From Streptomyces sp. NBC_00569 (GTDB lineage Bacteria; Actinomycetota; Actinomycetes; Streptomycetales; Streptomycetaceae): a stretch of 64,000 nt of DNA. The notes under the pieces were generated by a model that did no database searches, was not told the DNA's origin, and saw nothing but the letters and a program-made list of their open reading frames with translations. The DNA is taken from positions 3,224,001-3,288,000 of the forward strand of contig NZ_CP107783.1 in the NCBI RefSeq assembly GCF_036345255.1, in the 5' to 3' direction. This document shows, piece by piece, positions 8,798 through 17,675 of the stretch. Within the stretch, counting starts at the first letter, position 1; every line of letters begins with the position of its first letter. Made by a program: the position numbers and the translations under genes.

Positions 8798-9964
8798 TCA
8801 GGACACGGCCGGTACCGGCGCCGGAGCGGCCGGGCCCACATACCGCGCCGCCGGGCGAATGATCTTCGAATCCCGGGCCTGCTCAAGGATGTTCGCGCTC
8901 CACCCCACCACCCGCGCAGCGGCGAACGTCGGAGTGAACATCGCGCGCGGCAACCCGCACAGCTCCATGACCACGCCCGCGTAGAACTCCACGTTCGTGT
9001 GAAGTTCCCGGCCCGGCTTCAGCTCCGCGAGGATCGACTCCACGTGACGCTCGACCTCGACGGCGAACTCCACCGTCGGCCCGCCGAACCCCTCGGCGAT
9101 GCCCCGCAGCATCCGCGAACGGGGGTCCTCCGTGCGATAGACAGGGTGGCCGAAGCCCATGATCCGGTCGCCCGCGAGGACCCGCTCGCGGATCCACCCG
9201 TCGATCCGGTCCGGCGTGCCGATCGCGTCGAGGGTGTCGAGCGCGCGACTCGGGGCGCCGCCGTGCAGCGGCCCGGAGAGCGCCCCCACGGCGCCGACCA
9301 GACAGGCAGCGACATCTGCACCGGTCGACGTGATGACCCTCGCCGTGAACGTTGACGCATTGAACCCGTGATCAATGGTTGAGATCAGGTACTGCTCGAT
9401 GGCACGCGCGTGAGCGGGCTCCGGCTCCGAACCCGTCAGCATGTAGAGATAGTTCGCGGCGTACGACAGGTCGTCGCGCGGTTCGACCGGTTCGAGGCCG
9501 TCACCGAGCCGGTGCAGCGCCGTGAGCAGCGTCGGCACGACCGCCGCGGCGGCCAGGGTGTCGTCACGCCGCCGCTCGTCGTCGATGTCGTACACGGGGC
9601 GGAAGCCCTGCGAGGCACCGAAGAGCGACAGGGCGCTGCGCAGCCCGGCGAGCGGGCCGGAGAGCGATCCGGCGCGGGCGATGACGGGCAGCGCGGCCCG
9701 CACGTCGTCGGGCAGCCGGCGCAGGGCCGCCGTACGCGCGGCGAAGTCCGCGGACTGCGCGGCGTCAGGCAGCTCGCCGTGGATCATCAGGTGCCATACG
9801 TCCTCGAAGCCGCGGGTCTGCGCGAGCTCGACGGCCGAATACCGGCGGTAGTGGTAAAAGCCCTCACGCCCTCTGACGTCACCCAATTCGGTGTCGGTGA
9901 CGACGACGCCCGCGAGTCCCCGCGGTACGTCGACAGGGGTGGCCGTGGTCCCGTTGATAGGCAT
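8798..9964 (-). CDS. Citrate synthase (CitA2-type)
   Basis: A 388-residue citrate synthase that condenses oxaloacetate with acetyl-CoA or a related acyl-CoA. The two catalytic histidines are His234 (GPLHGGAPS) and His273 (GFGHPVYRTEDPRS). The third catalytic position, Asp in GltA-type enzymes, is Glu326 here (NVEFYAG); I recall the same change in mycobacterial CitA-type paralogues, so it may be a family trait. The gene is transcribed away from a second, HTH-fused citrate synthase across a roughly 98-base AT-rich gap with several dyads, suggesting joint control. Methylcitrate synthase activity cannot be excluded. Confidence 0.9.
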   Translation of the reverse strand: MPINGTTATPVDVPRGLAGVVVTDTELGDVRGREGFYHYRRYSAVELAQTRGFEDVWHLMIHGELPDAAQSADFAARTAALRRLPDDVRAALPVIARAGSLSGPLAGLRSALSLFGASQGFRPVYDIDDERRRDDTLAAAAVVPTLLTALHRLGDGLEPVEPRDDLSYAANYLYMLTGSEPEPAHARAIEQYLISTIDHGFNASTFTARVITSTGADVAACLVGAVGALSGPLHGGAPSRALDTLDAIGTPDRIDGWIRERVLAGDRIMGFGHPVYRTEDPRSRMLRGIAEGFGGPTVEFAVEVERHVESILAELKPGRELHTNVEFYAGVVMELCGLPRAMFTPTFAAARVVGWSANILEQARDSKIIRPAARYVGPAAPAPVPAVS

Positions 9965-9979
9965 GTTTCCTCCCTGGAC

Positions 9980-10033
9980 TTGATTCGACTGTCCATGCTT
10001 GACTCAATGTCTGTCAATATTGATTGAATCAAT
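9980..10033. promoter_or_regulatory. Three TTGA-TCAA dyads between divergent citrate synthase genes
   Basis: Three related dyads lie in the AT-rich gap: TTGATTCGA at 9980-9988 (imperfect), TTGACTCAA at 9999-10007, and ATTGATTGAATCAAT at 10019-10033 (perfect around a central base). Their centres are 19 and 23 bases apart, about two helical turns. They are placed to control both genes. The HTH domain of the neighbouring citrate synthase is an obvious candidate ligand, but that is inference. Confidence 0.5.
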
Positions 10034-10062
10034 ACAAGCAATACGGATATACGGTGGCACGC

Positions 10063-11343
10063 ATGACGGATCACGAACCCGCACCCGCGCGGGAAGCCCG
10101 GCGGCTCAGCACCAAGGAGACGGCCGAACTTCTGGGTGTGAAGCCCGAGACCGTGTACGCGTACGTGAGCCGCGGTCAGCTCAGCAGTCGCCGGGCGGAA
10201 CCGGGCTCGCGCGGCAGCACGTTCGACGCGGCCGAGGTGGAGGCGCTCGCGCAGCGCAACAAGCGGGAGCCCGCGGCCGGTTCGGCCCCGGGCGAGCTCT
10301 CCGTACGCACCCGCATCACGTTGATCGACAAGGACCGCTACTACTTCCGCGGGGTCGACGCCGCCGAGCTCGCCGCGCGCCACTCGTACGAGGAGGTCGC
10401 CGAGTGGCTGTGGACCGGGGCCCTGCGGCCGGGGGTCCGGTTCACCGCTCCCCGGCAGTCCCTCGCCGCGGCCCGGCGCGCCGTGGGGGCCCTGCCGGAG
10501 CACAGCGGCCCCGTCGACCGCCTGCGGGTCGCCGCCGTCGCCGCCGCCGTCACCGACCCGCTGCGCTTCGACCTCTCCGAAGAGGCCGTACTCGGCACGG
10601 CCCGCACCCTCATCCCGACACTGGTTGCCGCCCTGCCGCCCGTACGGCACACACATCGCGACGGCGGACCGCTCGCCCAGCGCCTGTGGGGCCGCCTCTC
10701 AGGACGTGAACCCGACGATCCGTCACTGCACGTCCTGGACACGGCACTTGGGCTCCTCGTCGACCACGACCTCGCCGCGTCGACGCTCGCCGTCCGGGTC
10801 GCCGCGTCGGCGCGCGCGCACGCGTACGCGGCCGTGTCCGCGGGCCTCGGCGTCCTGGAGGGGCCGCTCCACGGCGCCGCCAGCGGTCTCGCGCACCGCA
10901 TGCTCCTCGAAGTCCTTGACCGCGGCAGCGCGGCCCCTGTGGTGGCGGACGAACTGCGTGCCGGGCGCCGCGTCCCGGGCCTCGGCCACCGCCTGTACAA
11001 GGGCGAGGACCCACGCGCCCAGGCCCTGTTCGCCCTCCTGGAGGAGATCCCGCAGGTCCACCCGGCGCTCGCCGCGGCCCGCGACGTCGTGGCGACGACC
11101 GCCCGCCACACCGACCTGCACGCGAATGTGGACCTCGCCCTCGCGGTCTTCACCGTCTCGTACGGCATGCCCGCCGAGGCCGGCGAGACCGTCTTCGCGG
11201 TGGCCCGGACGGCGGGCTGGATCGCGCACGCACTGGAGGAGTACGGCGAGCGTCCGCTGCGGATGCGGCCGAGCGGACAGTACGTGGGGCTGCGCCCGCC
11301 TCAGCCGCTGCCCGCGCCCGACGCCCCCCTACCGGCCCGGTGA
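10063..11343 (+). CDS. Citrate synthase with N-terminal excisionase/MerR-like helix-turn-helix
   Basis: A 426-residue protein. Residues 13-62 form an excisionase-type HTH (RLSTKETAELLGVKPETVYAYVSRGQL) and the remainder is a citrate synthase fold with His270 (GPLHGAASG), His309 (GLGHRLYKGEDPRAQ) and Asp357 (HANVDLAL) all present. The protein could therefore be enzymatic, DNA-binding, or both. The start is placed at ATG 10063; in-frame GTG 10054 and TTG 10024 exist, but TTG 10024 lies inside the 10019-10033 dyad. It is divergent from another citrate synthase. Its stop codon TGA overlaps an iron-box-like sequence serving the next gene. Confidence 0.85.
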   Translation: MTDHEPAPAREARRLSTKETAELLGVKPETVYAYVSRGQLSSRRAEPGSRGSTFDAAEVEALAQRNKREPAAGSAPGELSVRTRITLIDKDRYYFRGVDAAELAARHSYEEVAEWLWTGALRPGVRFTAPRQSLAAARRAVGALPEHSGPVDRLRVAAVAAAVTDPLRFDLSEEAVLGTARTLIPTLVAALPPVRHTHRDGGPLAQRLWGRLSGREPDDPSLHVLDTALGLLVDHDLAASTLAVRVAASARAHAYAAVSAGLGVLEGPLHGAASGLAHRMLLEVLDRGSAAPVVADELRAGRRVPGLGHRLYKGEDPRAQALFALLEEIPQVHPALAAARDVVATTARHTDLHANVDLALAVFTVSYGMPAEAGETVFAVARTAGWIAHALEEYGERPLRMRPSGQYVGLRPPQPLPAPDAPLPAR

Positions 11344-11359
11344 GGTTAGGCTCCCCTAC
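11341..11359 (+). promoter_or_regulatory. Iron box (DmdR/IdeR-like operator) abutting a start codon
   Basis: The 19-mer TGAGGTTAGGCTCCCCTAC matches the Streptomyces DmdR1 consensus TTAGGTTAGGCTCACCTAA at 16 of 19 positions. It begins on the stop codon of the citrate synthase and ends one base before the GTG of the next gene. The central TAGGCT (11347-11352) can act as a -10 element, which would put the transcript start on the GTG itself. Confidence 0.7.
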
Positions 11360-12310
11360 GTGAGTACGTGTACGACCGCCTCGCAGGATCTGATCGAGCC
11401 TCTCGCGGGGACCGCCGCCACCGCGAGTACCTGGCTGCTGATCGAGCAGCCGGGCCCCTGGGGCGTGAAGGCGCTGACGTCCAGCCATCTCGACCCGGAG
11501 CTCGGCAGGGCCCTGGAGGCGGCCGCGGAGGGGACCGGCGTCCGCGTCGCCCTCATCAGACGCCCGGGCCGGCACGCGGACTTCCACGCCACCACCCAGC
11601 GCCATGTGTATGTGGCCCACACCATCCCGGGAAACACATGGCTGCGTGGCACCATGACCGAGTCCCCACAGGACTTGCTCGCACTCGACTTCGGCGCCCT
11701 CGGAGCGGGTGACCACCGTGGCTTCGGCACGCCGCACAAGGGCGCGCCGCTCGCGCTCGTCTGCACCAACGGCAAGCGCGACCGCTGCTGCGCCCTCCTG
11801 GGCCGGCCTCTCGCCGCCGACCTCGCCGCGTCCGGACAGGACGGCATCTGGGAGGTAACCCACCTCGGCGGCCACCGCTTCTCCCCCACGCTGCTCGTAC
11901 TGCCCTACGGCTACGCGTACGGCCGTGCCGACGCCGCCCACGTCAAGGGCACCCTCGACGCGGTACGGGCCGGCCGGATCACCACCGACGGGTGCCGCGG
12001 GAACTCCGCGTGGGAGCGGCCCGGCCAGGCCGCCGAGCTCGCCGTGCGCACGTCGGCCGGGATCGATGACGCCGGAGTGCTGACCGTCGTCGGCACGGAG
12101 GCCACGACGCCGGGGCATGGGGCCCTCTGGGAGGTCACTGTCACCCACACGGACGGCCGTCGCTGGCACGTCACGGTCGCGCAGGGCGCTTCACTGCCGC
12201 CCCGCCCCGAGAGCTGCGGTGCCGCACTGGGTACTCCGGCGCGCATGGACGTACTCACGGTGGACGAGATCGCGCCCGCTGTCACGGGCCCCCTCAGCGC
12301 GAGCGGCTGA
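11360..12310 (+). CDS. Sucrase/ferredoxin-like [2Fe-2S] thioredoxin-fold protein
   Basis: A 316-residue Suc_Fer-like (Apd1/Aim32-type) protein. Family members carry a [2Fe-2S] cluster bound by two Cys and two His. Here the motifs are CTNGKRDRCC (Cys135, Cys143, Cys144) and HLGGH (His168, His172), matching the HxGGH signature. An electron-transfer or ferric-siderophore reduction role is plausible because an iron box lies directly upstream. The GTG at 11360 has no ribosome-binding site and no in-frame alternative nearby. With the -10-like sequence seven bases upstream, this looks like a leaderless message repressed by iron-loaded DmdR. Confidence 0.82.
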   Translation: MSTCTTASQDLIEPLAGTAATASTWLLIEQPGPWGVKALTSSHLDPELGRALEAAAEGTGVRVALIRRPGRHADFHATTQRHVYVAHTIPGNTWLRGTMTESPQDLLALDFGALGAGDHRGFGTPHKGAPLALVCTNGKRDRCCALLGRPLAADLAASGQDGIWEVTHLGGHRFSPTLLVLPYGYAYGRADAAHVKGTLDAVRAGRITTDGCRGNSAWERPGQAAELAVRTSAGIDDAGVLTVVGTEATTPGHGALWEVTVTHTDGRRWHVTVAQGASLPPRPESCGAALGTPARMDVLTVDEIAPAVTGPLSASG

Positions 12311-12441
12311 GCCGCCGGGATCGCGCCCCGCACCGGCGTGCCCACGGCACCCCACCACCCCTTACGAGGCGCATCCCAGCACGCGAGATACCCGCCACAT
12401 CCGCTACGGAGTACCCGGCCCGCCCCCTTACCGTTCTTCGT

Positions 12442-14151
12442 ATGAGCCCCACTCCCCCCACACGCCGGCTGCGCTTCGGCCTGCCGCGGCGCGTCTTCGC
12501 GCAGGTGCTGCTGATGCAGGTGGCGATCGCCGCCGGGGTGGCCGTGCTCGCGACGGGGCTCTTCCTCGCACCGCTCAGCGACCAGCTCGACGACCAGGCG
12601 ATGCGCCGCGCGCTGGCGATCGCGCAGACCACCGCGGCCCAGCCGAGCATCGCCGAGGACCTGCGGCATTCACGTCCCACGGTCGACGGCCCCGTCCAGC
12701 GGGAGGCCGAGCGGATCCGCCGGGCCAGTGGCGCCGAGTACGTAGTGATCATGAACAAGGAAGGCGTCCGCTGGTCCCACACCGATCCGGGCGAGGTCGG
12801 CAGGATCGTCTCCACGGACCCCAGCGAGGCGCTCGCGGGCCACGAGGTCATGGAGATCGACAGCGGCACCCTGGGACGCTCCGCGCGCGGGAAGGTCCCC
12901 CTGCGCGACGCGCAGGGGGACATCGTCGGGGCCGTCTCGGTGGGCATCGAGTACGACAGCGTCAGGGCGCGGCTCATCCACGCCATTCCGGGCCTGTTCG
13001 CCTACGCGGGCGGCGCCCTCGCCGTCGGAGCGCTGGCCGCCTACCTGATCTCGCGCCGGGTCCAGCGGCAGACCCGTGATCTGGCGTTCTCCGATATCTC
13101 GGGGCTGCTCTCGGAGCGCGAGGCCATGTTGCACGGCATTCGGGAAGGCGTCGTCGCACTGGACCGGAGCGGCCGGATCCGGCTGCTCAACGACGAGGCG
13201 CACCGGCTCCTGGGCATCGGTGACGAGGTGATCGGGCAGTCGCTCGACGACGCGCTGGGCCCTGGTCGTACGACCGATGTGCTGGCGGGCCGGGCCACGG
13301 GCACGGATCTGGTGACGGTCCGCGGCCAGCGCGTCCTGATCGCCAACCGCATGCCCACGGACGACGGCGGCGCCGTCGCCACCCTCCGGGACCGCACCGA
13401 ACTGGAGCAGCTGGGGCGCGAGCTCGACTCGACGCGCGGCCTGATAGACGCCCTGCGCGCCCAGGACCACGAACACGCCAACCGCATGCACACGCTGCTC
13501 GGCCTGCTCGAACTGGAGATGTTCGACGACGCCGTCGAGTTCGTCGGCGAGGTGGTGGGCGACCACAGGGCGACCGCGGAACAGGTGACCGAGAAGGTGC
13601 ACGATCCGCTGCTCGCGGCTCTCCTCGTCGGCAAGGCGACGGTGGCGGCGGAGCGCGGAGTCGCCCTGTGGATCTCCGACAGGACGCTCCTCCCCGACCG
13701 GCTGATCGACCCACGAGGGCTCGTCACGATCGTCGGGAATCTGGTCGACAACGCGGTGGACGCTGTCGCGGGAACCCCCCACGCGCGCGTGGAGGTCGAT
13801 GTGCGGGCGGCCGACGACCGCTCGGTGGAGTTGCGGGTGCGCGACACGGGGCCCGGCATCCCCGCCGCCCGACGGGAGTTGATCTTCACGGAAGGGTGGT
13901 CCACCAAGAAGCTGCCCTCCCACGGGAAGCGCGGTATCGGCCTGCCCCTCGTGCGCCGGCTCGCGGAACGGCAGGGCGGCAGCGTCCACGTGGGGGAACC
14001 GGACGGCGGAGGCGCGGAGTTCACCGTCGTCCTGCCCGAGGCGCTCACGGATCCGGGCCTCGCGCAGGAGGCCGCCGGGGCGCCCATGACCCCCGCGAGC
14101 AACACCACCACCGATGCCCTGGCCACCCCCACGAAGGAGGACCCGCGATGA
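12442..14151 (+). CDS. CitA/DcuS-type sensor histidine kinase
   Basis: A 569-residue membrane kinase. The first transmembrane helix spans residues 20-45, an extracellular PDC/Cache-type sensor covers about 46-180, the second helix lies near 183-203, and a PAS domain follows at about 225-320. The phosphoacceptor is His343 in QDHEHANRMH, the form typical of citrate and C4-dicarboxylate sensors. The HATPase domain shows DNAVDAV, DTGPGI and GIGLPLVRRL. A Thr/Ala-rich tail ends the protein. The ligand is probably a small carboxylate, by family. It is coupled by an ATGA overlap to its response regulator and lies just after the citrate synthases. Confidence 0.9.
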   Translation: MSPTPPTRRLRFGLPRRVFAQVLLMQVAIAAGVAVLATGLFLAPLSDQLDDQAMRRALAIAQTTAAQPSIAEDLRHSRPTVDGPVQREAERIRRASGAEYVVIMNKEGVRWSHTDPGEVGRIVSTDPSEALAGHEVMEIDSGTLGRSARGKVPLRDAQGDIVGAVSVGIEYDSVRARLIHAIPGLFAYAGGALAVGALAAYLISRRVQRQTRDLAFSDISGLLSEREAMLHGIREGVVALDRSGRIRLLNDEAHRLLGIGDEVIGQSLDDALGPGRTTDVLAGRATGTDLVTVRGQRVLIANRMPTDDGGAVATLRDRTELEQLGRELDSTRGLIDALRAQDHEHANRMHTLLGLLELEMFDDAVEFVGEVVGDHRATAEQVTEKVHDPLLAALLVGKATVAAERGVALWISDRTLLPDRLIDPRGLVTIVGNLVDNAVDAVAGTPHARVEVDVRAADDRSVELRVRDTGPGIPAARRELIFTEGWSTKKLPSHGKRGIGLPLVRRLAERQGGSVHVGEPDGGGAEFTVVLPEALTDPGLAQEAAGAPMTPASNTTTDALATPTKEDPR

Positions 14152-14828
14152 TCGAAGTGCTGGTCGTGGACGACGACATCCGCGTCGCGCGCGTGAACGC
14201 GGCCTACGTGCAGAAGGTGGCGGGCTTCCGCGTGGTGGCCGAGGCGCACAGCTCGGCCGAGGCCCTGCGCGAGGTGGAGGCCCGGCCGCAGATCGACCTG
14301 ATCCTCATGGACCACTACCTGCCGGACGAGACGGGTCTGGCGACCGTTCAGGAGATCCGGCGCCGCGGTCATCAGACCGACGTGATCATGGTGACGGCGG
14401 CGCGTGACGTCTCCACGGTGCAGGCCGCCATGCGGCTCGGGGCGCTGCAGTACCTGGTCAAGCCGTTCGCGTTCGCGGGGCTGCGCGCCAAACTGGAGGC
14501 GTACGCGGGGCTGCGCCGCACGCTGGACGGCGGCGGCGAGGCCGAGCAGGCGCAGGTCGACCGGATCTTCGGCGCCCTCTCAGCGGACACGGAGCCGGAC
14601 CTCCCGAAGGGACACTCCCCCAGCACGGCGGAGCTCGTACGCAGGGCCCTGGTGGACGCCGAGGGCCCGCTCTCGGCGCAGGAGGTCGCGGACCGTACGG
14701 GGCTGAGCCGGCAGACGGCCCAGCGCTATCTGAAGCTCCTGGAACGCACCGGCCGGGCCGGCCTGACCCTCAAGTACGGCGACGCGGGCCGCCCGGAACA
14801 CCGTTATGTCTGGGCGACCCGCACCTGA
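14148..14828 (+). CDS. CitB/DpiA-type response regulator
   Basis: A 226-residue regulator with a receiver domain (acidic pocket VVDDD at residues 7-11 region, phosphoacceptor Asp55 in LILMDHYLPD) and a C-terminal winged helix (GLSRQTAQRYLKLLERTG) that binds DNA. Translation is coupled to the kinase through an ATGA overlap, with AAGGAGG upstream. It closely resembles the orphan regulator at 17.8 kb in length and sequence, including the shared receiver segment DHYLPD and the ending RPEHRYVW. The stop lies 24 bases from the convergent stop of an ABC binding-protein gene. Confidence 0.92.
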   Translation: MIEVLVVDDDIRVARVNAAYVQKVAGFRVVAEAHSSAEALREVEARPQIDLILMDHYLPDETGLATVQEIRRRGHQTDVIMVTAARDVSTVQAAMRLGALQYLVKPFAFAGLRAKLEAYAGLRRTLDGGGEAEQAQVDRIFGALSADTEPDLPKGHSPSTAELVRRALVDAEGPLSAQEVADRTGLSRQTAQRYLKLLERTGRAGLTLKYGDAGRPEHRYVWATRT

Positions 14829-14852
14829 GCGACGTACGAGGAGTTGACGTGG

Positions 14853-15911
14853 TCAGCCGGCGGCCTTGTCCACGAACTCGGTGGTGTACGTCTTGCTCAG
14901 GTCGACCTTGGCGTTCTTGATGTTCGGGTTGAACGCCTTGAGCACACTCTCAACAGTCTCGGGGCCGTTCTTGGGCATCACGCCGTCCGTCGTGAACATC
15001 GGCAGCGTGGCCTTGATCGCCTCGGCGTACAGCTTCTTGTCGCCCTGGGAGTAGTCGGCCGGCATCTTGGCCGCGATCTCGTCGGCGCTGTGCGTCGACA
15101 TCCACTTGAGCGTCTTCACGAAGGCGTTGGCGAGCTTCTGGACCGTCGGCTTGTGGCTGTTGACCCAGTCCGTCTGCATGTAGAGGCTCGACGACGGGTA
15201 CGGGCCGCCGAGCGCCTCCTGGGAGCCCTCCGGGGTCCGCATGTCGACGAGGACCTTGCCGAGCTTCTTGTCCAGGATCGTGGCGACGGTGGGGTCGGTC
15301 GTCATGCCACCGTCGATGGCGCCCTTCTGGAGCGCCGAGACGAACGTCGGGCCCGCTCCGACAGCCACCGGCGAGAACTGGCTCGGCTGGACGCCGTTCT
15401 TGACCGCCAGGTACTTCGTGAGGAAGTCCGTCGAGGAGCCGAGGCCCGTGATGCCGAGCTTCTTGCCCTTGAAGTCCTTGGGTGAGGTGATGTCCCCGGA
15501 CGCCTTGTTGGAGACGATCTCCACCTCTCCGGGGGCCCGCGAGAACTGCACCACGGACTCCACGGCCTTGCCCTTGACCTGCAGGTCGAGCGTGTGGTCG
15601 TAGAAGCCGACGGCCCCCTGGACCTGGCCGGAGACGAGCGCCGTCTCGGCCTGGACGCCCGCGGGCTCGCTCAGAAGTTGGACATTCAAACCCTCATCCT
15701 TGAAGTAGCCGAGCCGGTCCGTGAGCATCGCCGGCATGTAGATGACCTTGTCCAGGCCGCCGACCATGATCTTGACGTGCTCGCCCTTGCCGTCCGCCTT
15801 CTTGCCGGAGCCGGTACTCGTACTGGCGGCGTCGTTGGCGCACGCCGTGAGGGAGGACAGGGCGAGCAGGCCGGTCGCTGCGAGGGCACAGAGCCGCGCG
15901 GTGTTGCGCAT
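14853..15911 (-). CDS. ABC transporter substrate-binding lipoprotein, NMT1/SsuA type
   Basis: A 352-residue extracellular lipoprotein. The signal peptide ends in the lipobox LTAC with Cys24, followed by a Ser/Thr/Gly linker. The mature part has the NMT1/THI5-like frame (YMPAMLTDRLGYFKDEGLNV, GKKLGITGLGSSTDFLTKYL). Family members bind sulfonates, nitrate, or thiamine-precursor pyrimidines; the sequence alone does not say which. It is the last gene of a collinear ATPase-permease-binding protein operon; the gap after the permease is 95 bases. Confidence 0.88.
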   Translation of the reverse strand: MRNTARLCALAATGLLALSSLTACANDAASTSTGSGKKADGKGEHVKIMVGGLDKVIYMPAMLTDRLGYFKDEGLNVQLLSEPAGVQAETALVSGQVQGAVGFYDHTLDLQVKGKAVESVVQFSRAPGEVEIVSNKASGDITSPKDFKGKKLGITGLGSSTDFLTKYLAVKNGVQPSQFSPVAVGAGPTFVSALQKGAIDGGMTTDPTVATILDKKLGKVLVDMRTPEGSQEALGGPYPSSSLYMQTDWVNSHKPTVQKLANAFVKTLKWMSTHSADEIAAKMPADYSQGDKKLYAEAIKATLPMFTTDGVMPKNGPETVESVLKAFNPNIKNAKVDLSKTYTTEFVDKAAG

Positions 15912-16006
15912 GGTGGTTCACGTCCTTGTGAAGAGGCTGAAGAGACTGAGGCGGGTGGGGAGAGCGGTGCGGGGAAGCGCTGGTGGCGCGCGCCGAGGGG
16001 CAGCCG

Positions 16007-16870
16007 TCAGCTGTCCGAATCCGTCGGCTTCCAGCGGAAGATGCGGCGCTCGGCGAAGGTGAGCAGCCCCTCGGCCAGCAGCGCCACGACGGCGAGGATG
16101 ACCATCGCCGCGTACACACCCGCCGCGTTGAACGTGCCCTGCGACTGCGCGACGAGCAGGCCGACGCCCTTGGTCGCGCCGATGTACTCGCCGACGATGG
16201 CGCCGATCAGCGCGAAGCCGAAGCTCACATGCAGGCTGGTGAAGATCCATGACGTGGCGGACGGGATGACGACCTGAAGCGTCACGCGTCGATCGCTGGC
16301 GCCGAGGATGCGGGCGTTGGCGACCAGGTTCCGGTCGACCTCGCGGGCTCCCTGGAAGGCGTTGAAGAACACCGGGAAGAACACCAGGACGACGGCGGAG
16401 GCGACCTTGGAGGCCGGGCCGAGGCCGAACCAGATCACGAAGATCGGGGCGAGCACGATCCTCGGGATGGAGTTGAGGACCTTGATGTACGGGCCGAGGA
16501 CATCGGCGAGGAAGGTGATGCGCCCGAGCGCGATACCGAAGACGACACCGGCGATCACGCCGATGATCCAGCCGACGAGCGCTTCGTAGAGCGTGTACCA
16601 GACCTGTTCGCCCAGCGAGCCGAGCGCCGTGCCGTGGGTGGTCCACGTCCAGATCTGGTCCCAGATCTTCGACGGCATGGAGAAGTTGAACGGGTCGATG
16701 ATCGCGGCGCGCGCGAGCACCTCCCAGAGGCCGAGGACGGCGACGAGGAGCAGGACCCGGGCGCTGCCGATGAGCACCTTGCGCCGGCGGGCGGCACGGG
16801 CCTTGGTGACGGCGCGTCCCGGCTTGGCGGTGTCGGTGGCGGGCGCGGCGGTGACGGTGTCAGGCGACAT
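16007..16870 (-). CDS. ABC transporter permease, SsuC/TauC type
   Basis: A 287-residue permease with a basic N-terminus and about six transmembrane helices. The cytoplasmic EAA-type loop is visible as GAREVDRNLVANARILGASD. ATG 16870 is preferred over GTG 16879 because GAGAGG lies eight bases before the ATG. The start overlaps the end of the ATPase gene by 11 bases, indicating translational coupling. It works with the ATPase upstream and the binding protein downstream. Confidence 0.9.
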   Translation of the reverse strand: MSPDTVTAAPATDTAKPGRAVTKARAARRRKVLIGSARVLLLVAVLGLWEVLARAAIIDPFNFSMPSKIWDQIWTWTTHGTALGSLGEQVWYTLYEALVGWIIGVIAGVVFGIALGRITFLADVLGPYIKVLNSIPRIVLAPIFVIWFGLGPASKVASAVVLVFFPVFFNAFQGAREVDRNLVANARILGASDRRVTLQVVIPSATSWIFTSLHVSFGFALIGAIVGEYIGATKGVGLLVAQSQGTFNAAGVYAAMVILAVVALLAEGLLTFAERRIFRWKPTDSDS

Positions 16871-17675
16871 CGGCGGCACCTCTCTCGCGCGTGATGCGGA
16901 CCTCTTCGCCGAGGGATTCCCAGATCTCGCGGTAGATGTCGATGAACTCGGGCAGCAGGCGGACCGATTCGACCTTGCGGGGACGTGGCAGGTCGATGTC
17001 GAAGACCTGCTTCACGGTGGCCGGACCCGCGGTCATGACGACGACCTTGTCGGCCAGCGCGATGGACTCCTCCAGGTCGTGGGTGACGAAGACGACCGAG
17101 GCGCCCGTGCCCTCCCACAGCTCCAGGAGCTCGTCCGACATCAGGGCCCTGGTCTGCACGTCGAGCGCCGAGAACGGCTCGTCCATGAGCAGGATCTCGG
17201 GGTCGTTGACGAACGTGGCGGCGAGCGCGACGCGCTTGCGCTGGCCTCCGGAGAGCTGGTGCGGGTACCGGTCCTCGAAGGACGCGAGGCCGACGCGGGC
17301 CAGCCATTCGCGGGCCTTGGCCTTCGCCTCGGCCTTCGGTACGCCGCGGAAGCGCGGGCCCGCCATGACGTTGGACAGCACCGTCCGCCAGGGGAACGTC
17401 GCGTCCTGCTGGAACACGAATCCGACCTTGTCGCCGACTCCCTCGACGGGTTCACCGGCCACCAGGACCTCGCCGTCGGTGGGTTCCTCCAGGCCGCTGA
17501 CGAGGGTGAGGGTGGTCGACTTGCCGCAGCCGGTGGGGCCGACGACGGCCACGAACTCGCCGCGTGCGACGGTCAGATCGAGCTCCCTGACCGCGGTGTG
17601 CAGGCCGCCCGAAGGCGTCCTGAAGGTTTTGCTCGCGCCCCGCAGTTCGATGGCGGGGCCGGTGTCTGTGCTCAT
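16860..17675 (-). CDS. ABC transporter ATP-binding protein, SsuB/TauB type
   Basis: A 271-residue ATPase with all catalytic motifs intact: Walker A GPTGCGKST, signature LSGGQRKR, Walker B LLMDEPFSALD, and H-loop VTHDLEES. It is the first gene of the three-gene importer and is divergent from the orphan CitB-like regulator at 17.8 kb. The substrate class is as for the binding protein: sulfonate, nitrate or pyrimidine-like, undecided. Confidence 0.92.
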   Translation of the reverse strand: MSTDTGPAIELRGASKTFRTPSGGLHTAVRELDLTVARGEFVAVVGPTGCGKSTTLTLVSGLEEPTDGEVLVAGEPVEGVGDKVGFVFQQDATFPWRTVLSNVMAGPRFRGVPKAEAKAKAREWLARVGLASFEDRYPHQLSGGQRKRVALAATFVNDPEILLMDEPFSALDVQTRALMSDELLELWEGTGASVVFVTHDLEESIALADKVVVMTAGPATVKQVFDIDLPRPRKVESVRLLPEFIDIYREIWESLGEEVRITRERGAADVA

